Shown here piece by piece: positions 5,483-12,703 of a stretch of DNA of 12,703 nt (position 1 is the stretch's first letter; each line of letters begins with the position of its first letter). The notes under the pieces are model-generated. The model was not told where the DNA came from and searched no databases. It was given only the letters and a program-made list of their open reading frames with translations. The position numbers were made by a program, and so were the translations under genes. Source of the stretch: Nitrospirota bacterium. Lineage in GTDB: Bacteria > Nitrospirota > Nitrospiria > Nitrospirales > UBA8639. The stretch spans positions 1,416,663 to 1,429,365 of the forward strand of contig CP070743.1 of the NCBI GenBank assembly GCA_020348185.1, written 5' to 3'.

Positions 5483-7009
5483 TTATACGATTAACGGCCT
5501 GTCCAATGTTCGGTACTGAATGGCCTCCCCTAAATGGATGGTCTTGATCCGATCCGATTCATCCAAATCGGCGATAGTCCGCGACACACGAAGAATTCTT
5601 CCATATGCCCGGGCCGTCAGCCCGAGTTGTGAGACAGCTCGTTCTACCAGGTTTTGTCCCTCCGCATCAATCTGGCAATACTTTTTGAGGTGTCGAGGCT
5701 TGAGTTGAGCATTACTGAATACGCGCTCTTTTCGATATCGATCGGTTTGGCGCCGGCGAGCTAAGGTTACGCGGGTTCGAATCGTGTCGGAGGGTTCAGA
5801 ATCCCTCCCACTCGCGAGGTCCTGAACAGGTACTGTCGGAACATGTAGATGAATATCCAGCCGATCCATCAATGGTCCAGATAGCCGAGCCCGATAACGA
5901 CGAATTTGATGGGGGGGACAGACGCATTCCGTCACGGGGTCGCCAAGATATCCGCAAGGGCAGGGGTTCATCGCTGCCACGAGCATGACATGGGCCGGAT
6001 AGGTCAGTGAGGCATTGACGCGAGTAAGAGTGACCGTCCCATTTTCCATTGGCTGCCGAAGGCCGTCCAAGACGGATCGTTTAAATTCCAATGCCTCATC
6101 CAAGAACAGCACACCATGATGAGCGAGGGAAATTTCCCCTGGACGAGGAATCGTTCCACCACCGATCAACCCCGCCTCTGAGATAGAATGGTGAGGGGAG
6201 CGAAAGGGACGAGTCTTTAAAAGAGGAGAGTTTCCCGGAAGAGTGCCAGCTACGCTGTGTACTTGGCTGGCTTCTAAACACTCCTGATGGTCCATGGGAG
6301 GGAGGATACCGGATATCCGTTGTGCCAGCATGGTTTTGCCCGAACCAGGAGGTCCAACCATCAGGACGTTGTGCCCCCCTGCCGCCGCAACTTCGAGGGC
6401 CCGCTTGGCCTGGATTTGTCCCTTCACATCTGCAAAATCCTCTTCAATGGGAAAAGAAAAATACTTCAAGGAAGAAGGGTCAACCTGTGTAGAATCTAAA
6501 TGGGCCTCACCTTTCAAAAAACCTACCACCTGAGAAAGAGTATGAACCCCATAGACGGTTGCGCCTTCCACGACTGCAGCTTCTTCGGCATTTTCGGCGG
6601 GAAGAATAAGTGAGTGAGTTGTACGACACTCCATGCCAAAGGAGAGGCCCCCCCTTACCGTTTTGACCCTGCCATCCAGCGATAATTCTCCAACAAGTAC
6701 GTATGAAGCCACTTCTTCTGGGGAAAGAATCTCTCTGGCTAACAGGATGCCAATCGCAATCCCTAGATCTAATCCTGAGCCCTCTTTTCTAATCCCAGCT
6801 GGCGCAAGATTAACGGTAATTTTCCTCGCAGGGAAAGAAAAGCCGGTGTTTTTTAAAGCCGTTCGCACCCGATCTCGACTCTCGCGGACTGTCGTGTCGG
6901 GAAGGCCTACAATGGAAAACTGCGGGAGCCCTCCCCCGATATCAACTTCCACCTCAATCAGATGGGCCTCTAAGCCTACCAATCCCGCACTCAGTACTTT
7001 CGCAAGCAC
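5483..7009 (-). CDS. comM: YifB/ComM family Mg-chelatase-like AAA+ ATPase
   Basis: In Vibrio and related bacteria ComM is a hexameric helicase that promotes branch migration during natural transformation. The family is found in most bacteria, so its role here may be general DNA recombination. The protein is full length at 508 residues. An N-terminal ChlI-type domain (about 20-142: GLPQFSIVGLPDTTVRESRDR, with KEGSGLDLGIAIGIL) is followed by the AAA+ module with Walker A GPPGSGKT (219-226) and Walker B VLFLDE (300-305). NPCPCGYLG and ECVCPPHQ (C350, C352, C362, C364) then form the conserved four-Cys site. The C-terminal Mg-chelatase domain has the usual LGLTARAYGRILRVSRTIADL. The residues after Walker B are ALEF rather than the common LPEF. 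The start is GTG, preceded by purine-rich GAGAG, and agrees with the family N-terminus MLAKVLSAGLVGLEAH. No competence genes are in view. Confidence 0.95.
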   Translation of the reverse strand: MLAKVLSAGLVGLEAHLIEVEVDIGGGLPQFSIVGLPDTTVRESRDRVRTALKNTGFSFPARKITVNLAPAGIRKEGSGLDLGIAIGILLAREILSPEEVASYVLVGELSLDGRVKTVRGGLSFGMECRTTHSLILPAENAEEAAVVEGATVYGVHTLSQVVGFLKGEAHLDSTQVDPSSLKYFSFPIEEDFADVKGQIQAKRALEVAAAGGHNVLMVGPPGSGKTMLAQRISGILPPMDHQECLEASQVHSVAGTLPGNSPLLKTRPFRSPHHSISEAGLIGGGTIPRPGEISLAHHGVLFLDEALEFKRSVLDGLRQPMENGTVTLTRVNASLTYPAHVMLVAAMNPCPCGYLGDPVTECVCPPHQIRRYRARLSGPLMDRLDIHLHVPTVPVQDLASGRDSEPSDTIRTRVTLARRRQTDRYRKERVFSNAQLKPRHLKKYCQIDAEGQNLVERAVSQLGLTARAYGRILRVSRTIADLDESDRIKTIHLGEAIQYRTLDRPLIV

Positions 7010-7332
7010 AGTTCTCTCTTCTTTCTTTTATTAGCCCGCTCTCTAAAAGCACGGGGAGTCAATGGGGGTTAACCGCGTGGTAATTTTCTCCCCTACTCTT
7101 TCTTTTCGAAAGAAAGGGATAGATTTCTTTAGTTTTTTCCCACTTTTGGCAATGAGGGCTGGGTGAGAGCTTCAGATGTTGGTAGGAAAATTTAGGCTTT
7201 TAGATCTCCGAGATCAATCCTATCAATGGAAAGGACCGTGGCAAGCTCTGGTACGTGTACAAATGCTAAGAGGTCAAGGAATTTGAGGAGATGGCCGACG
7301 ATGATATGGGGACTTGAGCGGGTTTGAAACGA
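7010..7332. other. 323-bp spacer between yifB and the response regulator gene
   Basis: The spacer carries the promoter side of yifB and the 3' side of the two-component operon. I see no convincing gene. Small structures are a perfect 13-bp palindrome GATCTCCGAGATC at 7203-7215 and an imperfect stem around TTTCGAAA at 7097-7118. Neither is followed by a T run on the minus strand, so no clear terminator for the operon is visible. A 36-codon ATG frame at 7176-7286 (+) has no good ribosome binding site and is not called. Confidence 0.5.
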
Positions 7333-7965
7333 CTATTTAGAAAGTCGGTGTTCGATGGCGTATCGGATCAAATCTGCCGTGGTTCTCAATCGAAGCTTTT
7401 CAAGCAGCCGTGATCGGTACGTACTCACCGTCTTGACACTCAAGGATAGCGCCTCGGCAATATCCGAGACCGTACTGCCAGTCCCCAGATGTTCCAACAC
7501 TTCGAGTTCTCGGTCTGACAAGGTTTGGTATAAAGGCGTGGTGCGAGGGGGGGCGATACTTGCCGCGAGCTGTTCGGCCAAAGAAGCACTAACATATCTT
7601 CCCCCGTCCAGCACTTTCTTGACCGAAGAAATCAATTCTTCAGGGGCACTTTCTTTGTTAAGATAGGCGGCGCCCCCAGCTTTGAGCACGCGTATTCCAT
7701 ACTGATCCTCAGGCGAGAGACTCAGAACGACAACGGGAAGATTCGGTTGCAAAGATTTCACTTCTTTGAGAATTTCGACTCCGTTTCTATCCGGGAAATG
7801 AATGTCGAGAATCAGGATATCCCATTTCTGGGCTTTGACTAAATCAATGGTTCCCTTTGCCGTTGAGGTTTCAGATATCGTCGCTTGTTCAAATTCTTCG
7901 GAAAGAACCTGTTTTAAGCCTTCTCGAACAATGGCGTGGTCGTCAGCTACTAATATCCGAAGCAT
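7333..7965 (-). CDS. NarL/FixJ-family response regulator (REC plus LuxR-type HTH)
   Basis: This is a DNA-binding transcription regulator expected to be phosphorylated by the kinase encoded just upstream. The ATG at 7965 gives 210 residues, the normal family length, starting MLRILVADDHAIVREGL. The longer open frame to 8037 only overlaps the kinase gene. The receiver domain is complete: acidic D8 and D9, phospho-acceptor D54 in ILILDIHFPDRNG, S82 at the switch position and K104. A Pro-rich linker near 139-144 leads to the LuxR-type helix-turn-helix (about 147-207: LSDRELEVLEHLGTGSTVSDIAEALSLSVKTVSTYRSRLLEKL). The ribosome binding site is strong and almost touches the kinase stop codon, which suggests translational coupling and a fixed ratio of the pair. 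Target genes cannot be inferred from the window. Confidence 0.95.
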   Translation of the reverse strand: MLRILVADDHAIVREGLKQVLSEEFEQATISETSTAKGTIDLVKAQKWDILILDIHFPDRNGVEILKEVKSLQPNLPVVVLSLSPEDQYGIRVLKAGGAAYLNKESAPEELISSVKKVLDGGRYVSASLAEQLAASIAPPRTTPLYQTLSDRELEVLEHLGTGSTVSDIAEALSLSVKTVSTYRSRLLEKLRLRTTADLIRYAIEHRLSK

Positions 7966-7972
7966 GGGTATT

Positions 7973-7979
7973 CTCCCTT
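7973..7979 (-). promoter_or_regulatory. Ribosome binding site that fixes the response regulator start
   Basis: AAGGGAG on the minus strand lies 7 bp before the ATG at 7965 and 2 bp beyond the kinase stop codon (7982-7984). This decides the shorter start over the in-frame upstream codons. Confidence 0.8.
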
Positions 7980-7981
7980 CA

Positions 7982-10900
7982 TCAGGACAATAATGGAATG
8001 AAAACGGTTGCGCGAGTCCCTTTGCCGGATTCCCCATGGATTTGAAGTTTCCCCCCGAATGGAGCGATTCGCTCTTTTATTCCAAGTAACCCGAGTGAGG
8101 GCCCATGCCCAATTTCGCGTTCAGTAATACCACGACCATTATCCTGGATGGTTAATATCACAAAGTTATCCTTTTGGTGAAGGTCCAGATTGACTTTGGA
8201 CGCTTCAGCATGCCGCATGACATTCGTCAAGAGTTCCTGGACAATGCGAAACAAGGCTGTGGCCCGTTCCGCTCCCAGGGCGGTATTCGTCATGTCCGGA
8301 GCTGTGGTCACTTGGCATTGAACGCCCGTGCGGCCTTGGAATTCTTGGGCTTGCCATTCCAAGGCCGGGATCAGTCCCAGGTCATCCAATATGGTCGGGC
8401 GTAATGAGGTGGCAATACGGCGAACGGATTGAATGGTCTGATCCAGTAAGGTTGACATCCCTTTTAATTTGTTCAGGTACGGCTGGAGTGAAGCCACTCC
8501 CTTTTCCTTGGCAAGATGGCGGTTCAACCATGCCGTATCAAATTTTAATCCGGTCAGCATTTGCCCAAACTCGTCATGGAGTTCTCGAGCGATGCGTTTC
8601 CGTTCTGATTCTTCCGCAGCTTCCAATCGGGCGGTCAGCTCTCGTGTTCGCTCATAGGATTCCCGAAGTTGTGATTCCACCATCTTTTGTTCAGTAATAT
8701 CGGTCGACACTCCCAAAACCGATGGTAGGGTGGTATCGGCAAACACAAAGGGAATCTTCGTGGTATGAAGGTAATGCAATTCCCCGGACATGTCAGTCAG
8801 CTGTTCTTCTTTGATGACTTTGACTTTTCCACTTTCGATCACTTCTAGGTCATCCTTTCGAAATTTATTCATCTCTTCTTGTGATACGGCAAAGTCCTCA
8901 TCCGACTTTCCGATTAAAGCCTGCACGGTTGTCCCATACAAATTGGCTAAGGCTTCATTGCAGAGAATAAATCGTCCCTCTGTATCCTTGGCAAAAATCA
9001 ACTGAGGAACAAGGTCAATGACCTGGCGGAGTCGTCCCTCACTTCTTCGCGAAGCCATTTCAGCCCTATTGCGTTCGAGTTCAGCTGCTGCACGAGAGGC
9101 AAAGAGTTTAATGATCGGAATGGCACCGGATTCTGCGGAGATCTCTTGTATATCCATAGCGACCATATGTCCCAAGATCTCTCCCGATTTGCTGAACAGG
9201 GGATATCCCACGTAGCTTTCTACGTTCAAGGTCTTAAGATCCTCGTCATGAGGGAAGTGTTGTTGCACATGACGGGGGTAAAAACACACCTCGCCTTCAA
9301 TGACCTCTTGGCATGGAGTATCAACAAGACCGTATTCAAAGTTTTCACCAAAGGCTGTCCCATTCCAAAAGGCCAGGGTTCGTAGTGTTTGCTTTGACGG
9401 GTCTACACATTCTGTAATGAAGGCATATTTGAAATTGAGGCAGTTGGCCAGCGTTTTGACAATAAATTGTAAAAAATCTTTCCCCGTCAGGGTGGCTGCG
9501 GTTTCTGCGAGAGTTCGCAAGGCATCTTCGATGTTTTTCCGTTCCGTGATGTCGACCAACACTCCGATGTAATTGGTGAGTTCCCCTTGGTCATTAAAGA
9601 CCGGGGCTAATTTCAGGTCATTCCAAAAAAGGGTCCCATCCTTTTTGAAGTTTCGTAACACGACCTGACATCCTTGTTTGGCTTTTATCGCAGCACGAAT
9701 TTGGTGGAGCCCTTCTTGATCGGTGTCGTTTCCCTGTAAAAACCGACAATTCTGACCATAAATTTCGTTTAAAGCGTAGCCAGTAATTTTTTCAAACGCC
9801 GCATTGCAAAAAATTAAGGGGTTGTCAGGTTGTTGCCAGTCTGTGATGAGAATGCCATTCGGAGAACTTTCAAGAATGTGATTGTGAAGCCTGGTGTTTT
9901 TTTCGGCTTCCTTTCGTTGGGTAATATCGGTTGAAATTCCACACAGGGCATAGGGAGTTCCATTGGCATGTCGAAGAAGGAATTTGTTTGAAATATAGGT
10001 GTGGAGTCCGTCCTCGTGAGGAGCCACTTCTTCCCGTTCCAAAGGTTCCCCATGATCGATGACCTTCTGGTCGTTTTCTGTAAAGGTTTTCGCGATCTTG
10101 TAGGGGAAAATGTCAAAATCGGTCTTACCTTTCACACTGTCTCGCGTAAGATTGAAGAGTGTTTCATATTTCCTGTTGATGAGCAGATATTTTCCTTGAA
10201 GATCTTTGACATAAATGACTGCCGAAGAGTTGTCCAAAATTGACTGAAGCCTCCCTTCGCTTTCGCGAAGCGCTTCCTCGGAAAACTTTCGTTCCGTGAC
10301 GTCGCCCATAAAGCAACGGTGGCCAGTATGGGTTCCATGTAAGTCAAATTCCTTTATCAGCAGGACATGTTTATAAAAAACGGATCCATCTTTTCGGATG
10401 GCCCTTGATTCAAATTCTGATTGGCCCTCCTCAAGCATGGTCTGATACGCAGCTAATGGGATCGGCAAGTCCTCGGGGTAAACCGTCCGTTCCCATGGTA
10501 ACCCAATAAGCTCTGAAGGATCGTACCCCATCATTTTCGCGTAGGCCGCATTGACCTCTACATATTGGCCATTCTTATTGAGCCTGGAAATGGCCGGCAT
10601 GGCCTTTGAGAGGGCCAAGTTGATATTCCTGATCGAGGCTTCGTCTTGTTGACGCTTCAACTCATTACCCAACCATTGCGCCATGAGCATCAAAAAGTCC
10701 TTGTCCGTTTCGGAAAACTGACCTTCATGGGGCTCCTTCCCGATAAAGCAGAGAGTGCCGAATGTCTCATGGCCGACAAGAACCCTCATTCCTAGATACG
10801 ATTCGAGGCCTAAGGCTGTATATCCCGGATCGTTTCGCCATTCAGAAGAGGAGGCATGCTTGATCATGATCGGTTCGGGTTTGCGTAACGCCTGATTACA

Positions 10901-12412
10901 AAAAGTGTCGCATAAGGGGACCAGGGTTCCTTCTTCGATGAACCCATGCGAAGGGTAGGCATATTGTACGATTAGGGTTTCCTCATTTTTTCGAGTTACC
11001 AGCCCCATAGGCAGGCCGAATCGACGACAACCCAATTCCAATATGTCGCGAATGCGATGTTCAAGGTTTGAGGTGGGCGAGGAGGTGATTTCATAAAGTT
11101 CTCGAATGGCCTCTTTGCTTGAGCGAAGCATCTCTTCAATGTGTTTTTGTTCGGTGATATCCTCGCAGACAATGAAAAAGACGAATTGGTCATGTGCCAA
11201 TTTCAGGACTCTCACCGTCTCCCGGACCCACAGCAGGCTGCCGTCTTTTCGAAGTTTGCGAGCTTGCCAACGCCCAAGATTGTCGGGATCTTGCAAACAT
11301 TGTTTCATTTTTTCTTGGACTGTTGACTTATCTTCATTGAAGAAAACATTCAATACAGGTTTTCCAACAAGCTCATCCACGGTGTACCCGAGTTGTTGAG
11401 CGCCAAATTGGTTGACCGAAAGGACCCTCCCTTCTGAAGAGACGGTAAAATACATGGTTGGATTATCTTCATAGAGGACTCGATATCGATCCTCGCTATT
11501 CTTGAGCGCTTCTTTTCCTTCTGTACATTGAATTGCGATTCCCGCCAGGGAGGAAGCTGTCTCGAGAAGTTGGAGGTCGAATTTCGATGGTTGTCGGATT
11601 ACGGGGTGGGAAATGGCAAATGTCCCAACCGGTTTTTTCTGTTCCGAAAGTATTGGTATGGACCAGCAGGCTTTAATTCCCAAGGGTCTGGCGGTTTCTC
11701 GAATCCGGTCCCAACGGGGATCTTGTTCAGTATCTGTAATGATGACGGGCTCCCCCCTGAAAGCGGCTGCTCCACAAGCTCCAGAAAATTCTCCGGGGAC
11801 GGTACCATTGAGAATTTCACACACTGTTTCCTGCCCCTGAGATGCTGCGACGACATTCAAAACCCCCTCACTTTTGTCGATCAACATGGCCGTGCAAATG
11901 GATGAGGGAACGATCTGCTCGACCTGTACGCATAGGTCATTTAACACTTCGTTCAGGGAATTCCCTGTAACCGTCTTTTCCAAAATAGTGCGTTGGAGGT
12001 TTTCCCGTTCCTCACTCATTTTACGTTCTGAAATGTCCACGCCTATCAACAGCATGCGAGTCGGTTTGCCATTGGCATCCCAGGCCACAACTTTGCCGCG
12101 ATCAAGGTTCCACCGCCAGTTTCCGGATTTCATGAGAATTCGATTCTCACTTTCGAAAATCGGGGTTTTTCCTTCTAGGTGGTCCTGAAGCTGTTTTTTT
12201 ACCTCTGGCCAATCCTGGGGATGAATGAGACGTTCATAGAAACTGAAATGGTGGGTGACTCCATCATGGTCATATCCAAGGGATCGACACCACGAATCAC
12301 TGAAATTCACGGCATTCGATTCAATATTCCAATCCCAGACCCCTTCATGCATGGCCTCCAACAGTGTTTGGAGACACTTATCGGCTTTTTTAAAATTTTC
12401 CCCGTCTTGCAT
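7982..12412 (-). CDS. Soluble multi-PAS/GAF sensor histidine kinase with a LOV domain (NarX/HisKA_3 type)
   Basis: This cytosolic sensor kinase has about 1476 residues and no membrane segment or signal peptide. Approximate order: PAS 12-130, GAF 140-297, PAS 303-425, GAF 430-585, PAS 595-712, PAS 715-835, LOV-type PAS 838-958, GAF 965-1115, PAS 1124-1243, HisKA_3 1263-1340, HATPase_c 1380-1476. Most PAS domains end in the DITERK-type linker. The phospho-acceptor is His1279 in RIARELHDEFGQ. The N box is ELLTNVMRHAE and the G boxes are DNGRGI, GLLGIKERI and GKGT, so the catalytic core is intact. The LOV domain has GQNCRFLQGNDTD (Cys889), NFKKDG (Asn921) and FWND (Asn931), but Leu952 where Gln is usual. 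ATG 12412 is favoured because AGGG lies 9 bp upstream; TTG at 12442 would add 10 residues. The response regulator follows after 16 bp. GAF and other PAS ligands cannot be read from sequence. Confidence 0.93.
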   Translation of the reverse strand: MQDGENFKKADKCLQTLLEAMHEGVWDWNIESNAVNFSDSWCRSLGYDHDGVTHHFSFYERLIHPQDWPEVKKQLQDHLEGKTPIFESENRILMKSGNWRWNLDRGKVVAWDANGKPTRMLLIGVDISERKMSEERENLQRTILEKTVTGNSLNEVLNDLCVQVEQIVPSSICTAMLIDKSEGVLNVVAASQGQETVCEILNGTVPGEFSGACGAAAFRGEPVIITDTEQDPRWDRIRETARPLGIKACWSIPILSEQKKPVGTFAISHPVIRQPSKFDLQLLETASSLAGIAIQCTEGKEALKNSEDRYRVLYEDNPTMYFTVSSEGRVLSVNQFGAQQLGYTVDELVGKPVLNVFFNEDKSTVQEKMKQCLQDPDNLGRWQARKLRKDGSLLWVRETVRVLKLAHDQFVFFIVCEDITEQKHIEEMLRSSKEAIRELYEITSSPTSNLEHRIRDILELGCRRFGLPMGLVTRKNEETLIVQYAYPSHGFIEEGTLVPLCDTFCNQALRKPEPIMIKHASSSEWRNDPGYTALGLESYLGMRVLVGHETFGTLCFIGKEPHEGQFSETDKDFLMLMAQWLGNELKRQQDEASIRNINLALSKAMPAISRLNKNGQYVEVNAAYAKMMGYDPSELIGLPWERTVYPEDLPIPLAAYQTMLEEGQSEFESRAIRKDGSVFYKHVLLIKEFDLHGTHTGHRCFMGDVTERKFSEEALRESEGRLQSILDNSSAVIYVKDLQGKYLLINRKYETLFNLTRDSVKGKTDFDIFPYKIAKTFTENDQKVIDHGEPLEREEVAPHEDGLHTYISNKFLLRHANGTPYALCGISTDITQRKEAEKNTRLHNHILESSPNGILITDWQQPDNPLIFCNAAFEKITGYALNEIYGQNCRFLQGNDTDQEGLHQIRAAIKAKQGCQVVLRNFKKDGTLFWNDLKLAPVFNDQGELTNYIGVLVDITERKNIEDALRTLAETAATLTGKDFLQFIVKTLANCLNFKYAFITECVDPSKQTLRTLAFWNGTAFGENFEYGLVDTPCQEVIEGEVCFYPRHVQQHFPHDEDLKTLNVESYVGYPLFSKSGEILGHMVAMDIQEISAESGAIPIIKLFASRAAAELERNRAEMASRRSEGRLRQVIDLVPQLIFAKDTEGRFILCNEALANLYGTTVQALIGKSDEDFAVSQEEMNKFRKDDLEVIESGKVKVIKEEQLTDMSGELHYLHTTKIPFVFADTTLPSVLGVSTDITEQKMVESQLRESYERTRELTARLEAAEESERKRIARELHDEFGQMLTGLKFDTAWLNRHLAKEKGVASLQPYLNKLKGMSTLLDQTIQSVRRIATSLRPTILDDLGLIPALEWQAQEFQGRTGVQCQVTTAPDMTNTALGAERATALFRIVQELLTNVMRHAEASKVNLDLHQKDNFVILTIQDNGRGITEREIGHGPSLGLLGIKERIAPFGGKLQIHGESGKGTRATVFIPLLS

Positions 12413-12469
12413 CGGTTTTGACCCTAGGATCTTGCCTGCCAAGATGCCAGTAATTCCAAGGCTAGGATA

Positions 12470-12605
12470 AGGATAAAATGTTTACCCTTTTTCCCCTTCT
12501 CCTAGCGAGAACCAATTACAAACAGACCCTATAATTGAAGCTGTTAGGGTAAACTTTCAAATTGGTGGATTCAAGCATAATCTGACAAGCCGTTCATTTT
12601 ATCCT
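12470..12605. repeat. Nested inverted repeats in the kinase upstream region
   Basis: The 19-nt arm AGGATAAAATGTTTACCCT (12470-12488) pairs in two parts. Its first 11 bases are complementary to CATTTTATCCT at 12595-12605, and its last 9 to AGGGTAAAC at 12546-12554; one G is shared. A further stem, CAATTA (12513-12518) with TAATTG (12532-12537), lies inside. The set could fold as a branched leader RNA or cruciform just upstream of the kinase start. The rest of the 291 bp from 12413 to 12703 shows no gene and no convincing -35/-10 pair on either strand. Confidence 0.5.
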
Positions 12606-12703
12606 ACTATTTTGTGGGAAATTTGGGAAGGCCCAAAATAATTTCAGAGGGACAAATCAATACAAGACGTCCGAAAAAGGCCAAGTTTTAAATGGGGGTG
12701 TTA

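Noticed and set aside
7097..7118. The TTTCGAAA-centred stem as a terminator for the two-component operon.
   Set aside because: The stem has mismatches and wobble pairs, and the minus strand is not T-rich after it.
7176..7286. A 36-codon plus-strand frame between yifB and the response regulator.
   Set aside because: No good ribosome binding site or promoter is seen and the peptide has no recognisable feature.
7192..7332. The response regulator frame stays open for 46 codons past its TAG stop, suggesting a readthrough extension.
   Set aside because: The 210-residue product already has normal family length, and an open run of 46 codons has roughly a one-in-nine chance of occurring by accident. 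No start codon or motif supports a separate gene.
7966..8037. An N-terminal extension of the response regulator by 24 residues.
   Set aside because: The receiver domain begins at MLRILVADDH, a strong ribosome binding site precedes that ATG, and the extension would overlap the kinase coding sequence.
12530..12535. TATAAT on the plus strand as a promoter pointing out of the window.
   Set aside because: No acceptable -35 box lies 16-18 bp upstream and no plus-strand gene starts before the window ends.

Overview
The window is about 12.7 kb of ordinary-looking bacterial chromosome with roughly balanced base composition (GC near 50% by eye). The gene content is housekeeping metabolism, a few small unknown genes and one very large sensor kinase operon. 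The long PAS/GAF kinase, the NarL-type regulator and the short-repeat-filled spacers fit an environmental Nitrospirota-like bacterium (for example a marine-type Nitrospira). That is an impression from style, not a marker-gene assignment.

Layout. Positions 1-1694 (+) hold the 3' part of purD (glycinamide ribonucleotide synthetase, cut by the window edge), followed 18 bp later by a Sua5/YrdC/TsaC-family protein. A convergent RmlD-like short-chain dehydrogenase (1643-2533, -) overlaps the end of the YrdC-family gene by 52 bp. The spacer 2534-2834 is filled by two oppositely oriented arrays of a degenerate 9-bp repeat. Next come low-specificity L-threonine aldolase (2835-3863, +), a hairpin-type repeat, and a near-consensus sigma-70 promoter. 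That promoter drives two tiny unknown genes (4023-4482, +), the second with two Cys pairs like a zinc ribbon. Three minus-strand genes follow: an unknown 142-residue protein, a 70-residue protein with two membrane helices, and the YifB/ComM AAA ATPase. A heptamer repeat lies between the last two.

The right 40% is a two-component operon on the minus strand. A 1476-residue soluble histidine kinase is followed after 16 bp by a NarL/FixJ-type response regulator whose ribosome binding site abuts the kinase stop codon. The kinase has six PAS-type domains, three GAF domains, and a HisKA_3 plus HATPase_c output. One of the PAS domains is a clear LOV (flavin blue-light) domain. It keeps the photoactive Cys in NCRFLQ and both flavin-contacting Asn residues, but has Leu where the conserved signalling Gln normally sits. 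The spacer upstream of the kinase holds nested inverted repeats that could form a branched leader structure.

Most interesting points: the LOV-containing multi-sensor kinase with the Gln-to-Leu change; the paired 9-mer arrays directly in front of a gene that lacks a Shine-Dalgarno sequence; the branched inverted repeat upstream of the kinase; and the promoter with a palindrome over its -35 box ahead of the small-gene pair. I saw no tRNA, rRNA, CRISPR array, transposase or phage genes.
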